This document shows, piece by piece, positions 57,600 through 64,000 of a stretch of 64,000 nt of DNA. The notes under the pieces are model-generated. The model did no database searches. It was not told the DNA's origin and worked only from the letters and a program-made list of their open reading frames with translations. The position numbers and the translations under genes are program-made. Numbering within the stretch: the stretch's first letter is position 1; every line of letters starts with the position of its first letter. Source of the stretch: Molossus alvarezi (taxonomy: Eukaryota; Chordata; Mammalia; Chiroptera; Molossidae); NCBI GenBank assembly GCA_037176705.1, contig CM073886.1, forward strand, positions 130,230,001 to 130,294,000. The letters are read 5' to 3'.

Positions 57600-57615
57600 C
57601 TGCAGGGGGCGCTGG
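57600..57615 (+). promoter_or_regulatory. CTCF-like motif
   Basis: CTGCAGGGGGCGCTGG contains CAGGGGGCGC, matching the core YAGRKGGCRS; the 5' flank deviates at two positions. Outside recognised repeats. Confidence 0.45.
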
Positions 57616-58479
57616 GCTTCTGCTCGCCCTTCCTTCCTGCAGCCGTGATCTCGGGGGACCCGACTGGCACATGCTTGAGGCCCTCTCCCCGTCCTGGCCT
57701 GTCCTCTTCATCATTCCCGGGCCATCCCCTCAACATGCCACCTGCACGCCTGGTCCCACCGGGACTCCGCTCAGAGGACGCTCGCTGACGGGACCGTCCT
57801 CTGCGTCTCCACGGGCGGGTGCCGAGGTCGTGTACCCATCGTCTGTTGCGTTGCTATTTTTACGCCATTTGTACTTAGTTTACTCCGTGTATTTAACCTT
57901 CATGCAAATGAAAACATCTTTCACGTGTTCACAGATCAACACATTAAAGGCCTTTCTGTTTCTCTTTGCTTCCCTATACAGCTCAGTATGAACTCGGAGC
58001 CGGATTCGAAGTCACTGAAAATCACATATACATTGTTTTTCATGCTTCTAGAATTGCGAAGTTTGTGACAGAAGACAAAATCCTTTATGCTCTGATTATT
58101 AAAACAAATGTAATAATGGCGATGTTATTTGCTTAGTATTATTGAATGATTACTATGTACTAACTTCCATAACCTACATGAAGCAATTTATTTTCCCATA
58201 GTTATAAAATAATTATAGATGCATTGTATTAAATGACTGCTCTTTATCACAGCTGGAGGGGGATCTCTCGCCTGGAGATGCTTCTGATTTTTGTCTTTGC
58301 GTGATTGTTTAAGTCTTGGAAACATCTCCAAATGCTTGTTGAGTTAAATCAGGCAGAGTTTGCCTGTGAGCACCAGCTGGGCCACACGGTGGCCAAATAG
58401 AAGGTGTTGTGGATAAAAGTAGAGTGTTTCGAAAGACATATTTTATTTTTTGAGATAAATCCTTTCTTCATTGAATCAT
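57616..58479. other. Unique intergenic DNA
   Basis: GC-rich to 57830, then AT-rich. Nothing recognised. Confidence 0.45.
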
Positions 58480-58660
58480 GACTTGAGATGATAGCCCATG
58501 AGCTGAGCTTTTCGAGGAAAAAGAGTGACGAAGCAGAACAAAAGTGTTTGAATAAGTGATGGCCAACATCTTCCCAAATTTGATGAAAATACTGACTTAC
58601 ACATTCAACACCTCAGCAAACCTCAAAAAGGTTAAATAAATAAAAAATAAAAACACACAC
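58480..58660 (+). mobile_element. Probable old L1 fragment (ORF1-like)
   Basis: caacatcttcccaaatttga with tgaaaatactg and aacacctcagcaaacctcaa resembles the ORF1-side region of old L1M elements. It is interrupted by a Ves and appears to resume at about 58925. Confidence 0.5.
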
Positions 58661-58893
58661 TGCCCTGGCCAGTTTGGCTCAGTGATTAGATTGTCGGCCC
58701 GTGGACAAAAGAGTCACAGGTTTGTTTCTGGTCAAGGGCACGTACCTCTGTTGCAGTTCGGTCCCCAGCCCTGGTTGGGTCCTGTGGGAGGCAGCCAATT
58801 GATGTGTTTCCCTCTCTCCTTCTCTCTCCCTCCCTCCTACTCGATCTAAAGATAAATAGAAAAATATCCTCAGGTGAGGATTTAAAAAAAAAA
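58661..58893 (+). mobile_element. Ves SINE, form A-like
   Basis: Head gccctggccagtttggctca, body gttgcagttcggtccccagc, a pyrimidine tract, and a 3' ATCCTCAGGTGAGGAT motif with a perfect 6-bp stem, then an A-rich tail. Confidence 0.93.
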
Positions 58894-58914
58894 ATAAAAA
58901 TAAGAAACCCCCCA

Positions 58915-58995
58915 CTAAAGTATACTTAACAATTCTTAGTTAAATTGCTAAAAACCATTGCTAAAGAACTCACATTTTAAAAGTCACCTTAAAAA
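58915..58995 (+). mobile_element. Probable L1 fragment, continuation
   Basis: agttaaattgctaaaaacca then ttgctaaagaactcacatt matches the expected follow-on of the ORF1-side L1M fragment before the Ves. Confidence 0.4.
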
Positions 58996-59059
58996 AATTA
59001 TAGATAAAATACCCTTAAAAAATGAAACTCAAATGAGAAACACACACACACACACATGA

Positions 59060-60267
59060 AATTGGACTACTTTCTTACATCACATACAAAAATAAACTCA
59101 AAATGTATTACAGATTTAAATGTAAAACCTGGGACCATAGAACAACTTCTTGAAAAAATCACAAGCAGTAACACTTTGATATTGTTCTCAACAATATCTT
59201 CTGAGATCTGATGTCTTGCACAAAGGCAAAAAAGAAAATGTAAAAAAATGGGATTGTATTAAACTAAAATGTTTTGCACAGAGAAGAAACCATAAAAAAA
59301 AATCAATACATATTACTGAATGGAGAAATTTGTCCAATGATACATCCAATAATGGGTTAATATCTGAAATATATAAGGAACTCTACAACTTAACACCAAC
59401 AAAAGCAAGCAATCTAATAAAAAATGGGCAGAGGATCTGAATAGATATTTCTCCAAAGAAGAAATACAGATGGTCAAAAGACATATGAAAAGATGCTCAG
59501 TATCACTAATCATTAGGGAAATGCAAATTCAAACTACAATGAGATATCACCTCAATCCCGTCAGAATGGCCGCCATCAATAAATCCAGAAACAAGAAGTA
59601 TTGTTGGAGCCAAGGGAACCCTAGTTAGTACACTGGTGGTGGGAATGCAGATGGGTGCAGCCATTGTGGAAAACAGTACGGAGATGCCTCAAAAAGTTAA
59701 AAGTAAAACTGTCATAGAAGCCAGCGATTCCACTTCCAGCTATTTAACCAAACAAAACAAAAATGTGAATTTGAAAATATATATGTACCCCTATGTTCAC
59801 TGTAGCATTCCTAGTAACAGCCAAGATATCTAAGCAACCTAGATGTCCATCAACAGGTGAAGGGATAAAGAAGGTGTGGTATGTGCATACAATGGAATAT
59901 TACTTAGCAATGAAAAAGAATAAAATCTAGGCACTGCGATAATGTAGATGGACTGAGAGGGACCAGGCACAGAAGAATAAACATTGCATGATCCACTTAG
60001 ATGGGGTATCTAAAATAGTCAAACCCACAAAAACAGGAATTGGAATGGTGATTATCAAGGCCCAGGAGACAGAGCACAGGAGTTGCTGTTCAGAGGGTAT
60101 CAAGTTTCTCTTATGAAAGATAAATAAGTCCAGAGATCTGCTGTAGAACACTGTGCTATAGCTGACAATGTTGTGTTTGTGCACTTAAATTTTTGTTAGG
60201 AGGGTAGAACTCATGTTAAGTATTCTTACTACAATAAAAACAAAACAAAGCAAAACAAAACAAAACT
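59060..60267 (+). mobile_element. L1 ORF2 3' part and 3'UTR, broken
   Basis: Sense L1: aaaatgggcagaggatctga at 59420, gaaatgcaaattcaaactac at 59518, tatcacctcaatcccgtcag at 59543, tacaatggaatattacttag at 59888, then the 3' untranslated region and an (AAAAC)n tail at 60234-60265. Frames are disrupted; longest surviving piece about 75 codons. A (CA)n run precedes it at 59040-59056. Confidence 0.92.
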
Positions 60268-60271
60268 TTAG

Positions 60272-60479
60272 GCCTGGATGGTGTGGCTCACTGGATGGAG
60301 CATCATCTGATGGACTGAGAGGTCCCAGTTCAATTGCTGGTCAAGGCACATGCCCAGGCTTCTGGCTCCATCCCCAGTAGGGGGCGTGCAGGAGGTTGAT
60401 GGATGTCTCTCTCTCACATTGATGTGTCTCTCTCTCTCCCTTCCTCTGTCTAAAATATCAATACAAAATATATTTTTTT
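60272..60479 (+). mobile_element. Ves SINE, form B, CTCF-like body
   Basis: Head gcctggatggtgtggctcac, B-box GTTCAATTGCTGG, body CCCAGTAGGGGGCGTGCAGG at 60374, tail ATCAATACAAAATA. AAAACTTTAG duplicates at 60262-60271 and 60480-60489, in the tail of the preceding L1. Confidence 0.95.
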
Positions 60480-60489
60480 AAAACTTTAG

Positions 60490-60745
60490 AAAATATCATC
60501 CAAGTGAAATAAGCCAGACATAGAAGAATATATATAGCATGATTCCATTTATATAAAACTCCAGAAAATACAAATTTATATTATAGTGACAGAGATCAGC
60601 GGTTGTCTTGGGTGAAAGGTTGTCCCTCAAAAGCGACAGAGGGAGCTTTCTGGGACTATGGAAATGCTCTACATTTTGACTGAAATGATGGTTACATGAG
60701 CGTATGAAACTGTCATTATTCACCAACCTGTGCAATGTTGTGATT
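60490..60745 (+). mobile_element. Old L1 3' end
   Basis: Sense: catccaagtgaaataagcca, gacagagatcagcggttgtc, gaaatgatggttacatgagc, caacctgtgcaatgttgtga. Separate from, or downstream of, the L1 tail at 60267 because that one already ends in an A-rich tract. Confidence 0.75.
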
Positions 60746-60899
60746 GATAAGAAATGTGTAGCTCATCATTCAGATGACTAAACTAGTTCTCATAGACACT
60801 CTGTCTTTCCCATGCTTCCTGGCTCCCTACCCAGGGAATTTCCTGAGGGATATGAGCACCCGGAGCATCTCTTGTTAGTTTCAGTCTCCTGCCTTGCTC
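60746..60899. other. Unique spacer
   Basis: Nothing recognised. Confidence 0.4.
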
Positions 60900-61528
60900 A
60901 GTTTCAGAGCCATTGAAGTGAACCGGGGGTCCTGTCAATCATAACAAGACCCGCCCCGCCCCAGTGCTAAGGAGGCGACATTTGGAAAGTCCCCCCGGGT
61001 GGGTCTGCTGTCAGTGGCGCCGACCACGGGTCCCGCAGGGGGAGGAGACGGAGCCTGCGTCTCATCTGCGGTGGTCAGTGACTCATCCGTCCTGGCTGTG
61101 TAATGAAGGCTCCAGAGGCTGCGGCCCAGAGAGCTTCCAGGGGAGGCGCCGAGGGTCAGAAGGACCGAGCGCCACCTGCTCCCTCCTTGCCCGGTGCATG
61201 TCCTCCCCTGGTGGTTCCGGAGCCCGTCTTTATAACGCACAGTACTCCAGTAACCAACTGTTTCCCTGAGCGTCATGAGCCGCCCTAGGAAAGTAATCAA
61301 ACCCACGGAGGGAGCACAGGGGACAGTCTGAGCCAGTGGCTGGCGCCTGAAGGGTGAGTGGGGGGCAGTCTTGTAGGACTGAACCCTTACCCTGGGGGAT
61401 CCCATGCTGTCTTGGTGTAGATTGTGTCAGAATTGACCTAAATCGCAGGAAACCATGCTGGTGTCACAAGGCACTGCTTGGTGGTATGAGAACCGCCGCC
61501 CCCCGCCCCACGCACACACATCGTAATT
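60900..61528 (+). mobile_element. LTR-like ancient repeat, GC-rich
   Basis: Blocks in order: gtgtaatgaaggctccagag with gagagcttccagg, cgtctttataacgcacagta, ctgtttccctgagcgtcatg with agccgccctagg, then gggcagtcttgtaggactga with acccttaccctggg and aaggcactgcttggtggtat. I recall this order from an old mammalian LTR whose family name I cannot give. It carries a CTCF-like core at 61169-61180. No viral genes are attached. Confidence 0.55.
61169..61180 (-). promoter_or_regulatory. CTCF-like core motif in LTR-like repeat
   Basis: The minus strand reads AGCAGGTGGCGC, matching ASYAGRKGGCRS at all 12 positions. It faces the plus-strand CTCF-like site at 57600. Confidence 0.5.
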
Positions 61529-61538
61529 GGGTGCAGAA

Positions 61539-61743
61539 TTATTATTTTTTTATTTGAACAGTTTTTTGTTTTTTTTATCGATATTTTTAGAGAGAGAGAA
61601 ACATCCATGTGAGAGAGAAATATTGGTCGGCTGCCTCCTGCATGCCCCTACTGGGGACTGAGCCCACAACCCAAGCACGTGCCCTGGCGGAGACCTCCCA
61701 GTCCATGGGATGATGCTCCATCTACCAGCCACACCCGCCTGAC
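61539..61743 (-). mobile_element. Ves SINE, form B
   Basis: Antisense: tttttatcgatatttttaga (tail), ggctgcctcctgcatgcccc (body), head complement accagccacacccgcctgac. The B-box part is damaged. GGGTGCAGAA duplicates at 61529-61538 and 61744-61753. Confidence 0.92.
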
Positions 61744-61753
61744 GGGTGCAGAA

Positions 61754-64000
61754 CCCTTAAGCTGCTTACTTAAAGTGGGCGCATTGCAGTCTACGTAAGA
61801 GATGCCTCAGCATGTTTTCAGTGTGGATAGCAGGTGGAAACGGACATAAATGGGTCCATTTGAATATGGAGCTGGAGCAGGCGTTCAGAGGAATGGCCGG
61901 GCAAGTTCTGCTTTCCGAGTCTTTGAACTTGGCCAAACCGCCAACATTCCAAGAATTCAGCAAGAATCAGAATTTCCTGTTGACAGGACGGATGAAAGTG
62001 AACTTCTACCCAGTGACCACTTCACCTGATCAATCAATTAAGTACAAATCTAGTTTTGCTGTCAGCACCAATAAACTTCTTAAAAACAACTTAGCTCATC
62101 TTCCTCCTTTTTTCCCCTCCTATTAAACCCCCGATTCCCTCTCCTGTAATCAGGACACTATTTGGGCTTCTAATGAAGTCTGTGTACCCTGAATTGCAGT
62201 TCTTCGATCCCAGATAAACACTTTGCCTCTGGAACTGATTTCACAATCCATGTTTTTGTGAATGTGAAATTAAACAGAGGACATATTCTTTGAAAAATTA
62301 ACAGAGATTATAATTTATGGTAGTATTTTAGATAATCTTTTGGTTTTGCCAGGTTTCAGGTTTATTTTTTTCTCTATTTTCTCCATTGAATATGCATAGG
62401 AATTATTAGATAAAAATGACTGTTATAGTAAATTAACAGGCTATACTAATATATTTAAAGAGAATATATGTTAGAAAGCTTAGTTAAGAATAGAGTGAAA
62501 GTCAATTTCAATTGCTTGTTGGACTTAGCATTATATGATGGGAAAATCATTTGGAATTTCTGAAGACACCAATTCAATGTTTTTCTTGGAGCTTATTGAA
62601 GTAATTTATTAACAATGTTTGAAAAGGATGTTTCCTACAAAATTGGACAGGTAAAAAATATGAAAGTTCACAGATATAAATAGCAGTTCTTGACTGATTA
62701 ACTTGTGGGTGTTTAAAATGAACAATGTAAAATAAATTGGGATTTGCAAAAATGAATACTAGAAAAATAGTAATAGTGTATCATAATGACAATAGGAAAC
62801 ATTAGCTTATAACAGGTGGTGGATGGCTTATGACCAGTGGCTACCTAAGAATTATATTAGCATATGTAATTTTATTAACATAGATTAATAAATATTTGTT
62901 TAAGTCATATGTGCTGAAACAGAATTTAAAACAAGCTCCTATATCATAGAGTCTAAAACAGATACTAGGAGACACTGACTTGCTGATGGACATTAAACAG
63001 TGGTTTAGGTTGACAGTGATAACGTTAGTTTTCATGACCACCTTGCGCCACCTAAGGTTCACGAGGGCAGGACTTCGTCTGATTCCCCGGTTCTGGAAGG
63101 GCACCTGGAATGTAGGCAGGCTATAAATAAACATTTAATTAAGGGGTACATCAACTCCAGTGGACTCCCCCAAATAGCTCACAAAATACCACCCATGATA
63201 AACAAAATAGTTACATTGAAATAATAAGTCATATAGAATGTAGCAGAAAATATTAGATGATGGAGCTTATTGAAGAGGAATGAACAGTCATCGTACGCGA
63301 GTGTTACACCATCTGATCTTCCTCGCTGTTCCCCAGGTCCCCCCTTCTCCCCACTTTAGCCCAATCCCTACAGGACAAAGGGAGCAGTGACTAGTAGGCA
63401 TTTAAAGCTAGAAAGTAGTACTTTCCCAGTCATTTTCTCAAAGAAATTTTCTCTTCACATGTCCGACTAACCTTCTGTGTACAAAGAAGTGAGTCTCAGA
63501 AAAATCAAAGGATTCTTCACAGGATGTGAGAGGGTTTAAAGTCTTCAATGACTCTCACATCCCTCAACATCAGTTTCCCGGGGGGCATTCCTTCAATATT
63601 CCACACACACCCTGCGTCAACATGGTGTCAGAGTGTCTTTGTCACAGCTTGTGCCCCATGGAGCTATTAATTTCTTTGGAAATCATACTCCCTTTGTGGC
63701 ATGAAGCAGGACATAGATAAATGTATTGGGAGAAAGAATGTTCACGATGTTACGATGCTACCTATATTCCTGATAAAGGCCACGATCGAACATATTCTCA
63801 TTGGCTAAACCACCAGAGAGATGATCTCTAGTTCCTTCCGATACAAAAATCTAAGCAATATTTTAAAATCACGAACACCCACTTCAGGATCAGTGCTGCA
63901 TAAGGTTAGTCTAATTTTCCTGTGAAGTCCAAGCGTTGTAACAATTACGGCTCATTATGTTGTCAGAGAGAGACCTGTATTCAGCGACTATTTCCAACTC
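61754..64000. other. AT-rich unique DNA to the window end
   Basis: 2.2 kb without any recognised gene, RNA or interspersed repeat. A partial CTCF-like core GCGCCACCTA lies at 63045-63054 (minus strand TAGGTGGCGC). A 104-codon plus frame at 61812-62126 has no domain signature. Confidence 0.45.

Noticed and set aside
57428..57991. 187-codon plus-strand frame
   Set aside because: GC-rich chance frame with overlapping antisense frames and no domain, splice or start context.
61812..62126. 104-codon plus-strand frame in AT-rich DNA
   Set aside because: No domain, no start context, no neighbouring exon-like features.

Overview
This window is vertebrate nuclear DNA, almost certainly from a bat of the vesper-bat group (Vespertilionidae or a close relative). 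The main evidence is about 30 copies or fragments of a tRNA-derived SINE of the Ves type, recognised by the head motif GGCCGGTTTGGCTCAG or GGCCGGTGTGGCTCAG, a B-box like GGTTCGATTCC, a pyrimidine-rich body and an A-rich tail. A non-autonomous hAT element of the SPIN type (16988-17177) and a mariner-type miniature element (39618-39747) fit the unusual DNA-transposon load of these bats. The species call is inference; no search was possible.

No protein-coding gene, coding exon or functional RNA gene can be supported. No open frame exceeds 201 codons, none reads as a recognisable domain, and many are shadows of repeats. The window looks intergenic, or is the inside of a very large intron. What can be annotated is its repeat history plus a few candidate regulatory sites.

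Layout. 1-8.6 kb: an intact 27-bp minisatellite (1327-1661), three antisense MaLR-type LTR relics (1706-2322, 5661-6215, 7481-7975) and scattered Ves copies. 8.6-16.3 kb: AT-rich DNA with two LINE-1 complexes, one L1 nested in an older L1 (11081-11945) and one L1 split by a Ves (13236-14680). 16.3-26.4 kb: GC-mixed DNA with the SPIN element, a Tigger-like relic, a CpG island without a visible gene (20826-21410), MIRs, and an L1 with a 5' inversion (22984-23878). 26.4-34.2 kb: AT-rich DNA, an L1ME-like copy (28590-29490) and two young Ves copies (31409, 31901). 34.2-56 kb: the least repeat-dense half, with several low-repeat stretches that resemble conserved non-coding elements (34550-35250, 46850-47300, 50440-50960, 52880-53200), CTCF-like motifs (37428, 42914) and Ves insertions with clear target-site duplications. 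56-64 kb: L1 ORF1-, ORF2- and 3'UTR-like fragments cut by Ves copies, a GC-rich LTR-like element (60900-61528) and 2.2 kb of AT-rich unique DNA.

The Ves copies fall into two forms. Form A (head TTTGGCTCAGCGGTTAGAG, 3' end CCTCGGGTGAGGATAAA) and form B (head TGTGGCTCAGTGGTTGAG, central CCCAGTGGGGGGCGTGCAGG, 3' end AATCAATAAA) are both present in both orientations. Form B carries a CTCF-like core in its body. Target-site duplications were read by eye for most well-preserved copies.
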